From Nanobdellota archaeon (GTDB lineage: Archaea; Nanobdellota; Nanobdellia; Woesearchaeales; JAGLGH01), in contig JAGLGH010000293.1 of assembly GCA_023144115.1 (NCBI GenBank), positions 1 through 20,029 on the forward strand: a stretch of 20,029 bases of DNA. The letters are read 5' to 3'. How positions within the stretch are numbered: the first letter of the stretch is position 1; each line of letters starts with the position of its first letter. This document shows, piece by piece, positions 1-7,763 of this stretch. Below the pieces are notes generated by a model. The model was not told where the DNA came from, ran no database searches, and saw only the letters and a program-made list of their open reading frames with translations. A program made the translations under genes and the position numbers.

Positions 1-1683
1 AAAGGAGAGGTAATGTTTGAGCTAAAAGATTATGCTTATGTCGTGCCAGTTGATTGGGACAAAATTCTTAATGCTGGAACTGATATTGTGCTATATGAGA
101 TTATAAACTCATATCTTGAGGATTTTACAGTTCAGATGATATCAGTTTATTCTGGTCCTGATGAACAAATGCTGCCTCCTATGGCAGCAACCATCCCAGG
201 GATGACCTGCTCTGATTTAAGCTGGAATATTGATGATGCCCATGCAAAACTTATGGCTATTGTACATAAGAATATGCCTAATATCAGGATAAACTCAACA
301 AATTATACTAAGGTAGAGAGTTATAATTCTGCAACGCAAAATTATTATGATTCCTTAGTCCATGACATACTTGAGAATGATATGTCTTTGCATATCAGCC
401 ATGAATACAGGATTTTATGGGGCATGAATTTTGATATAAAGCCAAAGCAAGGTGATACAATAAAAGGAGATGTTACACGCATAAAAGGAATGGGTTTAAT
501 TCCCCCCTTCTGTTCTACAAAATACAATTTTAAATATTCTGTTGAATATCCTGCGCTTGTTTCAATAAAGCATGATTATTCAGCAGACCTTGATCCATTT
601 ATAAATTTCTTTGCTGAGAATCAGGGCTATGAGTTTTCTCTGCCCCTGAAAGTTATTATATATGGCAATCAGAAAAGGGAATATGTTCCAAAAAGTCCCT
701 TGCTTGGTCTTGCTGAAGATGAAGCAGAAAAGATTCTGGAAGAGATTAATTTTTCAAGCGCACAATTTTTATTTTGTGAGCCTGAGCAGAGACTAAGCCA
801 TAATATCACTGTTGTTGTTAAGGATATTTTTACAGATGAGAATATTGAAAAAGTTGATATATATTATAATTTCCCTTATAGTTCCAGCTTATGTCATATT
901 GGCACAACAGATGCTGATGGAAAAAGCACTGCAGAGTATCCTTTGTGCAATAATTGCCAGATAACTCTAAGCAAAACAGATCATGATGATAAAAAATATA
1001 TCATGAGTTCTAGTGATAAACTAAAGAGTTCATATAGTTTCTATATTGAGTCTCTTAAAGAGCTCAATCTTGAAGTTAAGCAGATTTATCTTCCGGATTT
1101 TATGAGATATTATTATGAAACAGACGGCTTTATAAACAAAAGGATATGCACTAATGAGAGTCCAATTCCATTATTTAATAGCACAATAAGAGATATTGAA
1201 CCTGCTGAATCAGTAGTAATCACAAGCAATGATCTTCCCGGAAATATTATAACATACCCTTTAATGGATACAATAATGCTTTCAAGCGGAGATTACAGGC
1301 TAAGTGCAGTAGTCGTAGGAGATTCGACAATTGAACCATCAGTTTATGAGCTGGACGATGGAAGGCACCAGACAATAAGCCTGCACCCTTCAGGCAGCGG
1401 TACATATTATGGTTCCTATCCAATAAGCACTTCAGAATATAATCTCCATCTTGATTATGTAATTAACAATTCAAATATAACATTATTTGTTCTGGTAGAT
1501 TATCTTCCATCTGAGATTATTGATGTGAAAAAGGCTACAACCTCAATTATAGGCATCAATAATACTCTTGAATACCAATATTTGCTTGATCATGATTGCA
1601 ATGCAACAACACCTAACAAAAGTATTAATGTAAAGATATTACAGGAAGACTACGAATGGCTTCTGCAACCAGTAGTTACATAG
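1..1683 (+). CDS. Head surface protein of cassette A, 5'-truncated by the window edge
   Basis: Extracellular part of a large anchored surface protein; function unknown. The frame is open to base 1. Bases 1-12 encode KGEV, and KGEV-x-x-EL aligns with KGDI-x-x-EL inside the 739-aa protein at 5530. The ATG at 13 is therefore an internal Met, and the ribosome-site-like AAGGAGAGGT is coding sequence. The signal/anchor and about 200 N-terminal residues of the paralogs lie outside the window. A beta-sandwich segment around bases 800-1000 carries the family pattern C-x-I-G-T-T...PLC...C, resembling carboxypeptidase-regulatory-like domains. The last residues, YEWLLQPV, match YRSAIQPV and YKTGLKPV at the ends of the two paralogs. 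Many N-x-S/T sequons fit a surface location. A 34-base gap separates it from the next secreted gene, suggesting one operon. The reading frame is certain and the paralogy strong. Confidence 0.85.
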   Translation, partial: KGEVMFELKDYAYVVPVDWDKILNAGTDIVLYEIINSYLEDFTVQMISVYSGPDEQMLPPMAATIPGMTCSDLSWNIDDAHAKLMAIVHKNMPNIRINSTNYTKVESYNSATQNYYDSLVHDILENDMSLHISHEYRILWGMNFDIKPKQGDTIKGDVTRIKGMGLIPPFCSTKYNFKYSVEYPALVSIKHDYSADLDPFINFFAENQGYEFSLPLKVIIYGNQKREYVPKSPLLGLAEDEAEKILEEINFSSAQFLFCEPEQRLSHNITVVVKDIFTDENIEKVDIYYNFPYSSSLCHIGTTDADGKSTAEYPLCNNCQITLSKTDHDDKKYIMSSSDKLKSSYSFYIESLKELNLEVKQIYLPDFMRYYYETDGFINKRICTNESPIPLFNSTIRDIEPAESVVITSNDLPGNIITYPLMDTIMLSSGDYRLSAVVVGDSTIEPSVYELDDGRHQTISLHPSGSGTYYGSYPISTSEYNLHLDYVINNSNITLFVLVDYLPSEIIDVKKATTSIIGINNTLEYQYLLDHDCNATTPNKSINVKILQEDYEWLLQPVVT

Positions 1684-1717
1684 AAAGCCATTAAAATTAT
1701 GAAATAAACACAAAAAG

Positions 1718-3448
1718 ATGAAAATGAACAAAGAAGCTTATCTAAGGGTAGTATCAGTGTTTATCATGGCATTGATAGTTTCTTTTCCTTTTTATCCTTC
1801 TTATGCTCTTGCTCTGCAGGATGATATTGCCTCCCAGTACATGGGAATGGAATCATCAATTCCTTATGATATTGATTATATCACGCATATAGATGTTCCT
1901 GAATCACCAGAAGCCTGTATAGCAAAGCACGAACAGACAAGCGACCTTGTTGAGATGTTTGATAATGATCTTATTGTAACACTTACAAATGTTATTGATC
2001 TTATAAAGGCAATATGTTCAATCAAATCTACAATAGAAACATTGTATAATGCAATCACAACTGTCCTTGGGCATCCAGCCGGAGCTTGTTGTCCAGGAAA
2101 ACCTCTTCTCATACCAGTTTGTACTGCTATGATTAGTGCAAAAGTAAAGCTTGAGTTGTCATTTACATTTCTGGATACGACTTGTTGTATAGCTAGCTGT
2201 GAATGGTATTATGGAAAAGGAGATTGCGGACTGGGATTTGGTGGCACAGTAATTACAGGATTAGCAACAGCAACAGGTGTATTAGGAGGATTTGGTGTTG
2301 ACCCAGAGACCAGCATATACGCTGCTGCGCTTTGCCCGCCTGCAATACTTACCCATATAAAAAGACTTAAACTGATTTACCAGACTTATGACTGCTGCAT
2401 CCAGGAAGCATGCCAAAAAGGCATCAATACTGAGATATGCGAAACAGATCTAGAGGTCCAAACATGTATATTCTGGGAAGGTGGAGTTACAAAGGTAATT
2501 GCACAGGTAATAATTCAAGTGATTATAAATCTTCTTGTAATTATAATTGAAGCAGCCCTAGAGAAACCTCTTTCAAGTTGGATGCCACTTGTAAGTTGTC
2601 TGTTCTCATGGTTTCAGGTAGTTCATGTTCCAGCAACATTGGCTTCAATGTTAACTACAATAAATAGTCTTGAGGACTCATTTGATGAACCTGATTGCAG
2701 TGATCTTGACTTTGATACTGAATATAAGGCTCCTGAACCTGTGCCTACTTATCTTAGGCTTGAAGACACTGATGGAGATAGCAGGTATGATAAGATTGAA
2801 GAGGTAAATAAGACACCAGGTGTAACAGGAGCAGTTGTTGGAAGCAGGATTACTGGGCAGGCACTAGAGGAAGTGCCATCATATGACAATTGGCTAGATA
2901 CTCAACTTAAGGAACAAGAATATTTTGGAAAGATAATATTGGCAAAAGAACAAGAAAAGAAATCAAAAAAAGAGCTGACTGAGATCATGCAATATTTCAG
3001 TGCCATGTATCTGGAACCAGGTATAGATGAGAAAATAGAAGAAAGGTGCAGGGAAAAGGCAGAATCATCTGAACCAGAAAGCCCTACTCCTTCAAGCAAT
3101 ACACTTGCATCAAATGCTTTGGCAGGATTTGAAAAAGACAAATGTGCAGACCTTCCAATCGAAACATCACTCACAGTGCAGGCATCAAAAAGTAAGGATG
3201 CTAATACATATATATATACATATTCATATTCTGTACTCTCCTGCAAGCAGGATCTGAATCTTATTATCCAGCTTCAAGACTCACGTACCCTGACTATTGA
3301 AACTTACTCCTTGTCAAAAGGCAATCCCTCAATAAAATCAGGATCTATCAATTCCACATTTACATTTACAGAAATCTGCCTACATACAGATGATTATGAT
3401 ATTGGTGAAAATGGTGTATTTTGCAGCCCAGTATCAGGAGTAAATTAA
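1718..3448 (+). CDS. Secreted cysteine-rich protein of cassette A with one calcium-type loop
   Basis: 576 aa, unrecognised function. The N-terminus is a Sec-type signal peptide (hydrophobic core about residues 11-28, FPFYPSYALA before the likely cut), closely resembling the signals of the proteins at 7764 and 17226. Residues about 75-330 form a helical, cysteine-rich region with CC and C-x4-C pairs (CCIASC) and CI-x3-AC-x3-G. It also has a long hydrophobic stretch (about 263-285) followed by AALEKPL, matching KALSHPL in the cassette B protein. Around residues 350-362, EDTDGDSRYDKIEE is a DxDxD calcium-loop motif of dockerin/thrombospondin-3 type. A charged linker and a C-terminal beta-rich domain with three Cys follow; that domain resembles the end of the 889-aa protein. 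It lies 34 bases after the head gene and one base before the membrane gene. It is probably exported and disulfide-bonded. Whether the hydrophobic stretch spans a membrane is unclear. Confidence 0.88.
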   Translation: MKMNKEAYLRVVSVFIMALIVSFPFYPSYALALQDDIASQYMGMESSIPYDIDYITHIDVPESPEACIAKHEQTSDLVEMFDNDLIVTLTNVIDLIKAICSIKSTIETLYNAITTVLGHPAGACCPGKPLLIPVCTAMISAKVKLELSFTFLDTTCCIASCEWYYGKGDCGLGFGGTVITGLATATGVLGGFGVDPETSIYAAALCPPAILTHIKRLKLIYQTYDCCIQEACQKGINTEICETDLEVQTCIFWEGGVTKVIAQVIIQVIINLLVIIIEAALEKPLSSWMPLVSCLFSWFQVVHVPATLASMLTTINSLEDSFDEPDCSDLDFDTEYKAPEPVPTYLRLEDTDGDSRYDKIEEVNKTPGVTGAVVGSRITGQALEEVPSYDNWLDTQLKEQEYFGKIILAKEQEKKSKKELTEIMQYFSAMYLEPGIDEKIEERCREKAESSEPESPTPSSNTLASNALAGFEKDKCADLPIETSLTVQASKSKDANTYIYTYSYSVLSCKQDLNLIIQLQDSRTLTIETYSLSKGNPSIKSGSINSTFTFTEICLHTDDYDIGENGVFCSPVSGVN

Positions 3449-3449
3449 A

Positions 3450-4235
3450 ATGAAAAATCTTAAAAAACTAAAATTACAGATTATGAATACAAACAAAAAT
3501 ATAACTCTCTCTTCATTGTTTATTCCTCTTTATGACATATTGTTTTATATTTTCGCATATCTTGGTATTAAGAAATATCTCTCTTCTATCCAAAATACAA
3601 TCATGGAATTGCAGAACACCGGGCTTTTGACACTTACACAGGATTTGTCAAGATTCAATATCGAATCAAGCTATGCAGTCCTGCAGACATTCTATGCTTA
3701 TATTATAGGCTATACTTTTTTGATAATAATCTTCCTTATTATAATCTGGTCTTTGTCAAGATATCTGATATGGCAGAACATCACTGGGAAAAAGTTCAGT
3801 TTAAAATCACTTCTTAAATTAATCCCCTCAAATGCTCTCTGGTTGATTATTGTATCTATACCTCTTGTAATTCTTTTCCTGCCTTTTTACAGCTATGTTA
3901 AGATTTATGGACCTCAATCTGCTCTTCCGTTTGCTTTAGATGTGTTAAGGATTATACTCATAGCAGTTGTATTTGTTATCTTTTACTTTACAGACATAAT
4001 GCATCTGATCTATCTGAAGACAAATAAAGTATTTAGTTCAATGATTCAGGCATTTAAGAAGGGAACATTAAAAGCTTATCCTATGCTTGCAGGTTATGCA
4101 CTTGTATTTGCATTAATCTATATCATCAGCTTGCTGTTCAAGAACCTTGGAACTATAGGTGGCATACTGGATATATTAATTATCTTTGCATTGTTTACAT
4201 GGATCAAGATATTCTTTAATCAAAATTTGCAATAA
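3450..4235 (+). CDS. Six-helix membrane protein closing cassette A
   Basis: 261 aa, no recognised family. It has about six hydrophobic helices (near residues 22-42, 81-103, 129-150, 163-188, 211-230, 235-256) and no cysteine, unlike its secreted neighbours. It is a paralog of the 249-aa protein at 13646. Both have S-R-x3-W after helix 2, a basic KK loop, W...P in helix 3, AFK-x-GT-x-K before helix 5, and W-x-[KR]-x-F...NQN at the end. The ATG lies one base after the previous stop with GGAG nine bases upstream, so it is translationally coupled to the secreted protein. The constant position at the cassette end suggests a dedicated membrane partner, perhaps assembly or anchoring. That is inference; there is no transporter or enzyme signature. 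Confidence 0.88.
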   Translation: MKNLKKLKLQIMNTNKNITLSSLFIPLYDILFYIFAYLGIKKYLSSIQNTIMELQNTGLLTLTQDLSRFNIESSYAVLQTFYAYIIGYTFLIIIFLIIIWSLSRYLIWQNITGKKFSLKSLLKLIPSNALWLIIVSIPLVILFLPFYSYVKIYGPQSALPFALDVLRIILIAVVFVIFYFTDIMHLIYLKTNKVFSSMIQAFKKGTLKAYPMLAGYALVFALIYIISLLFKNLGTIGGILDILIIFALFTWIKIFFNQNLQ

Positions 4236-4246
4236 GAACTTTCTCT

Positions 4247-4276
4247 CCAGTCTTCGATTGGTGACAAACTTTTTTA
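4247..4276 (+). terminator. Possible terminator between convergent genes
   Basis: A small hairpin, CCAGT-CTTCG-ATTGG (4247-4261, one G-T pair), lies just after the cassette A membrane gene and is followed by a run of six T near 4270. The T-run reaches the stop of the convergent minus-strand gene. The position suits cassette A termination; the stem is short, so this is tentative. Confidence 0.35.
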
Positions 4277-5332
4277 CTGTGGCTCAGGAATCTGATATTG
4301 GCTGTAATCAGGTATGCTTGCCATAATCTTCAATGCTTCGCAGGATTCTTTATAATATTTATTTACAAATTTGTCACAAAGCGAGTAATCTCCTATTTTC
4401 ACAAAAGACATATAGCAGTTGTCCCTCCTGCTCTCATGAGAGATTGAGGTGCATATATTGCTATTATTTGTTATCTCTGCAATCATTTTCTGGCACCTGT
4501 CGCTAATCTTTTCTTCAGTTATTAGCTGGCAGTAAGCAATATCTCCACTTTCTTCAGCGACATTATAATAGCACTGGTTTTGGTGGCTTGCAACTCCTAT
4601 CTTATCGCAATGCGATTTTGCTTCAATAGCTGATGTTTGCGCAATTATTTTAATTGCTTCCACACGTTCCCAGATTGTAAGTGAAGCAAATTCATCTTCA
4701 TCTACAACTGGAACAGGAATCTCTTCTTCTTCTTCAGGTTCTTCTTTTTCTTCCTCTTCCTGAGGCTCTTCTTCAGGAATAATATCCTCACCTATTTGCG
4801 CGATTGAGAATGTTATTTTTGATGTCTTCTTTATGCCTCCTAATTCTGCAGAGGTTGTTATTGCATATCTGCCAGGCTTTGCATCTGATGGTATCTTAAA
4901 CTGAGCAGATTTGGATTTGAAAGTTGTTTCTTCTATACTGCTTATCTCTTTCCCATCAGGTCCTGTCATTATGTGGTTGAGCAATACCATTCCTGCTCCG
5001 CTTTTCTCAATCTCTGTATTGAACATTATGTACCCGCCAGGAATTATATTTTTAGATCCCAGTTCTGTATCTATGCTTAATGATATTTCTTCTTTGCCTG
5101 GCTTACTTAGGATGAGGATTATGGATATTGCAAGAACCGCTATAATTATTATGCCTGCAATCAATATTATCTTTCTTGGCTTAGGTTTTTTAGGCGCATA
5201 GACAGAACTTATTGCTTGTTCCACTTCATCTTTATTATAGCCATAATTGATAAGGTAGGTCTTTATGCTGTTTAGATCATAACCCTGATTCAACTGCTGC
5301 TGGATATATGATATTAACTGTTGTCGTGGCAT
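4274..5332 (-). CDS. Membrane protein: UBA-like N-domain, Ig-like ectodomain, acidic stalk, Cys-pair repeats
   Basis: 352 aa from the ATG at 5332. Residues 1-46 are a three-helix, UBA-like module (LISYIQQQLNQGYDLNSIK...GYNKDEVEQAI) of a type common in DPANN proteins, predicted cytoplasmic. A single transmembrane helix follows (about 54-75), then an Ig-like beta domain to about 180. Next is a Glu/Pro-rich stalk with long Glu runs, then helical repeats with Cys pairs (QCYYN, CQLI, RCQKM, NCYMSF, LCDKF, SCEAL) to the end. The start at 5332 is preferred over an in-frame ATG at 5377, because the only good TATA box on this strand (5357-5364) lies between them and would give a nearly leaderless message. 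GGTGAT just upstream could also bind the ribosome. It runs opposite to the cassettes. Its role is unknown; the layout suggests a surface sensor or adhesin. Confidence 0.85.
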   Translation of the reverse strand: MPRQQLISYIQQQLNQGYDLNSIKTYLINYGYNKDEVEQAISSVYAPKKPKPRKIILIAGIIIIAVLAISIILILSKPGKEEISLSIDTELGSKNIIPGGYIMFNTEIEKSGAGMVLLNHIMTGPDGKEISSIEETTFKSKSAQFKIPSDAKPGRYAITTSAELGGIKKTSKITFSIAQIGEDIIPEEEPQEEEEKEEPEEEEEIPVPVVDEDEFASLTIWERVEAIKIIAQTSAIEAKSHCDKIGVASHQNQCYYNVAEESGDIAYCQLITEEKISDRCQKMIAEITNNSNICTSISHESRRDNCYMSFVKIGDYSLCDKFVNKYYKESCEALKIMASIPDYSQYQIPEPQ

Positions 5333-5353
5333 TAGAATCACCTTATTACCCTC

Positions 5354-5369
5354 ATCTTTATAAAAATTG
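5354..5369 (-). promoter_or_regulatory. TATA box for the minus-strand Cys-repeat gene
   Basis: On the minus strand the sequence reads CAATTTTTATAAAGAT. The core TTTATAAA (5357-5364) is about 28 bases upstream of the ATG at 5332, the usual archaeal TATA-to-start distance for a leaderless gene. The core is self-complementary, but nothing on the plus strand begins at the right distance. Confidence 0.6.
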
Positions 5370-5378
5370 TTTATCACG

Positions 5379-5430
5379 CAATAGGAGTATACCTCCCAGT
5401 TTTAAATTAAATCAATATTTCCAATAGGAG
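5379..5430. repeat. Direct repeat CAATAGGAG in the divergent promoter region
   Basis: CAATAGGAG occurs at 5379-5387 and 5422-5430, 43 bases apart start to start, between the two divergent promoters. It could be an operator pair or simple coincidence. It is not near the other cassette promoter, which argues against a general cassette regulator. Confidence 0.3.
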
Positions 5431-5471
5431 AATGTTTTCATTGAACTAAATCTTGAAAGCAGATTCCCTTA

Positions 5472-5519
5472 ACCGAAACTTATAAATAGATGGGTCTTTA
5501 AAATTAGCTATATAAGAGG
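5472..5519 (+). promoter_or_regulatory. BRE/TATA promoter and ribosome site for cassette B
   Basis: CCGAAAC (5473-5479) followed by TTATAAATA (5480-5488) is a clear archaeal BRE plus TATA box. Transcription would begin near 5508-5514, giving a leader of about 20 bases that carries AGAGGG (5515-5520), ten bases before the ATG at 5530. A second TATA-like string, TATATAAG, at 5509-5516 is too close to the start to be the main box. The same AGAGGG precedes the head gene of cassette C. Confidence 0.7.
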
Positions 5520-5529
5520 GATTATCTCA

Positions 5530-7749
5530 ATGTCTTTGAAAAAGATTATGGCCAAGAAAGCGCAGATTACATTCTTCATAATAATCGGCATTACTCTTCT
5601 TGGGTTAGCTGTAGCATTCATCTATGTTACATATGCTCCTGAGCCTGAGGAAGAAGCAGAGGTTACTGAAGCTATTGAGCTGGTGCCGGTGGAATTCAGG
5701 CCAATATTCTCTTTGGTTCAGCAGTGCCTTTATGATACATCAGTAATGGGTCTTCAGGAGCTGGGAAAGCATGGCGGATATATATCCTTAGATCAATTTG
5801 GGATGAGTTTTAATGACATGAACCCTACTGAATCTGATGGGTTGCGTGTATTCCCTCCTAATCATGATACTGCATTGCCTTACTGGCTTTATTTTGAGAG
5901 CAGAAATGACTGCAAAACAGGATGCCAGTGCGGAACTAACCAGCCCCAGTTGTATAATGAGTATGGTTCTAAGTCTATTGAGGCGCAGATGAATGTTTAC
6001 ATAGCCGAGCACCTGAATAATTGCCTAAGGGATTTTATGGTATTTAAAGCCAGTGGCATGGATATAAGCGCAGGCGAACCAGAAGTCGATTTAGAGGTCA
6101 GGCATAATGATATTGCAGTAAACCTTAAATATCCTATAACTGCAAAAAAAGGTGATATAAAATCAGAACTTGAAGAATTCTATGTGACAATCCCTTTAAA
6201 TCTCATGCGAATGTATGAGCTTGCCAAAGGTCTTACAGACCTTGAGCAAAAATATAATTATCTTGAGAGATGGACAATCCAGCTTGTAGAGGCTGCATCA
6301 CTTGGCATAAGATCAGACAGTATTCCTCCTACTGTAGCAGTCACTTTAGAGCCAGGAACAGCTCCAGTATTCTGGTCAAAAACAAAGACCAAAGAAATCA
6401 TTACTAATAATATCCTTCCTTCTTATCTTCCTCTTTTCCAGGTATGGGGCACAGACAATTATCACAACAGGCGAGGTCTGTATCAGCAGACAACTCTTGC
6501 GTATGAAAGCCCGTCAAATAGCAGTTATGAGGATCTTACTGTCAATTTTGAATATCTCCCAATCTGGCCTATATATTATTCTATAAGCGGCAGGGGTGTG
6601 AGAGGTGAGATAATCAGACCTGAAGGAGGATTCCTCAGTTATTTCAGCTTTGTCGGCATAAACAGGTATTATTTTTACCATGATATATCTTATCCTGTAA
6701 AGATTGATATATATGACCCATATGCTTTGAACAATCAGGGTTATCACTTTATTTTTGCTCTTGAATCAAATGTCAGAGACAATAAACCGCTTAATTGTTC
6801 TGGTGAAGGATTGGATACATGGGCACCTCCTGTTGCAAGCCTGATGTGCGTTGAAGGCCAGAGCTGCGCTGATGTGTCAATAATAGCTGTAGATGATTTC
6901 ACAAATACTCCTGTTGATGGCGTGACAATTCTCTATGGCGCAGGAGAAGAATCCTGTATATTAGGCGCAACTGCTGCTGATTCAGAATCAGGGATTTCAA
7001 AACTATCTGCCAAACTTCCTTTATGCATAGGAAGAGGATGCGGGCTCACAGCTGATAAGGATGGATACTTTATACCCCCTCTCAATCTTGCAGTGAGATG
7101 CGATGATAGCCCTATGTGCCTGGATGACAATGTTCTTTGTGATGGAGAGCAGCTTATGATTAACCTAAGCAGGTTATGGAACCTGAACATAACAATAAAG
7201 AAAAAACCTATGGTTAAAGGTCTTGCTCCAATAGTAGAATTCCCCTGGCATTTTAAGGATGAGGTAAGGCCCTTGCTCCCTAATGGTCAGGCATTGTTAA
7301 ATATTATAAAGATCAAAGATAATCCTGATGAAGAAGATATCAGTGTATCAGTCATGGTGAACGGCACAAATCCAACAGCAGAGACTCTTGGAGGACTTGT
7401 TCCAGGCAGATATCAAGTGGATATTCATTTATTGTATCAACTTCCTGATATTGCAGGAAGAACATCAGTTGTATATGAGTCTGTAGATGTAATTACTGAT
7501 GACGGAGATATAATCACTCTTGGCCCATACACATTTAATGATACAATCATAGAAGGAGGCGCAAAGTATAATCTGACTATCACTCTTGAGGATCTTGTCA
7601 AAGGCAATGTAACATTTTATGCTATATCTGCGCCTGACTACGCAACATTTGATTCACTTGATTTTAATGACCTGGAATTGTCAAGTAAGATTGAGGATCT
7701 GTCACAGCAGTACAGATCAGCTATACAGCCTGTATTTGGAGGAGATTGA
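5530..7749 (+). CDS. Head surface protein of cassette B, pilin-like N-terminus
   Basis: 739 aa. The N-terminus K-K-A-Q-I-T-F-F (residues 9-16) leads into a hydrophobic helix to about 33. It recalls archaeal class III (prepilin-type) signals with a cut before Q12, although the usual Glu at +5 is absent; it may simply be an N-terminal anchor. A conserved segment follows (VQQCLYDTS at about 63-71, GGYI at 82-85), then a Cys-containing insert, then the KGDI-x-x-EL...MRMYELA helical region shared with both paralogs. Residues about 444-520 form a carboxypeptidase-regulatory-like, cysteine-bearing beta domain (C-x-L-G-A-T...LPLC...KDGY). The protein ends YRSAIQPVFGGD. The ATG follows AGAGGG and a strong TATA box. 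Its 3' end lies next to or overlaps the start of the secreted gene, so they are co-transcribed. It is predicted anchored and facing outward; function unknown. Confidence 0.88.
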   Translation: MSLKKIMAKKAQITFFIIIGITLLGLAVAFIYVTYAPEPEEEAEVTEAIELVPVEFRPIFSLVQQCLYDTSVMGLQELGKHGGYISLDQFGMSFNDMNPTESDGLRVFPPNHDTALPYWLYFESRNDCKTGCQCGTNQPQLYNEYGSKSIEAQMNVYIAEHLNNCLRDFMVFKASGMDISAGEPEVDLEVRHNDIAVNLKYPITAKKGDIKSELEEFYVTIPLNLMRMYELAKGLTDLEQKYNYLERWTIQLVEAASLGIRSDSIPPTVAVTLEPGTAPVFWSKTKTKEIITNNILPSYLPLFQVWGTDNYHNRRGLYQQTTLAYESPSNSSYEDLTVNFEYLPIWPIYYSISGRGVRGEIIRPEGGFLSYFSFVGINRYYFYHDISYPVKIDIYDPYALNNQGYHFIFALESNVRDNKPLNCSGEGLDTWAPPVASLMCVEGQSCADVSIIAVDDFTNTPVDGVTILYGAGEESCILGATAADSESGISKLSAKLPLCIGRGCGLTADKDGYFIPPLNLAVRCDDSPMCLDDNVLCDGEQLMINLSRLWNLNITIKKKPMVKGLAPIVEFPWHFKDEVRPLLPNGQALLNIIKIKDNPDEEDISVSVMVNGTNPTAETLGGLVPGRYQVDIHLLYQLPDIAGRTSVVYESVDVITDDGDIITLGPYTFNDTIIEGGAKYNLTITLEDLVKGNVTFYAISAPDYATFDSLDFNDLELSSKIEDLSQQYRSAIQPVFGGD

Positions 7750-7763
7750 GAAATATTATAAAA

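Noticed and set aside
13-15. ATG with a strong Shine-Dalgarno-like sequence as a gene start
   Set aside because: The frame is open through base 1 and the upstream codons align with the interior of a paralog, so it is an internal Met.
3205-3225. Alternating TA tract as a repeat or regulatory site
   Set aside because: It is coding sequence for a Tyr/Ile/Thr beta strand (YIYTYSYS) and only about a dozen bases are truly alternating.
5333-5377. Upstream ATG at 5377 for the minus-strand Cys-repeat gene
   Set aside because: It lies upstream of the TATA box, and the added residues (MINNFYKDEGNKVIL) are not part of the recognisable N-terminal module.
5383-5397. GGAG-TATAC-CTCC inverted repeat as an operator
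   Set aside because: The arms are only four bases, which is expected by chance in this much sequence.
7746-7763. TTG start overlapping the previous stop for the large secreted gene
   Set aside because: It sits immediately after the GGAGGAG, leaving no spacing, and the ATG at 7764 gives a normal signal peptide.
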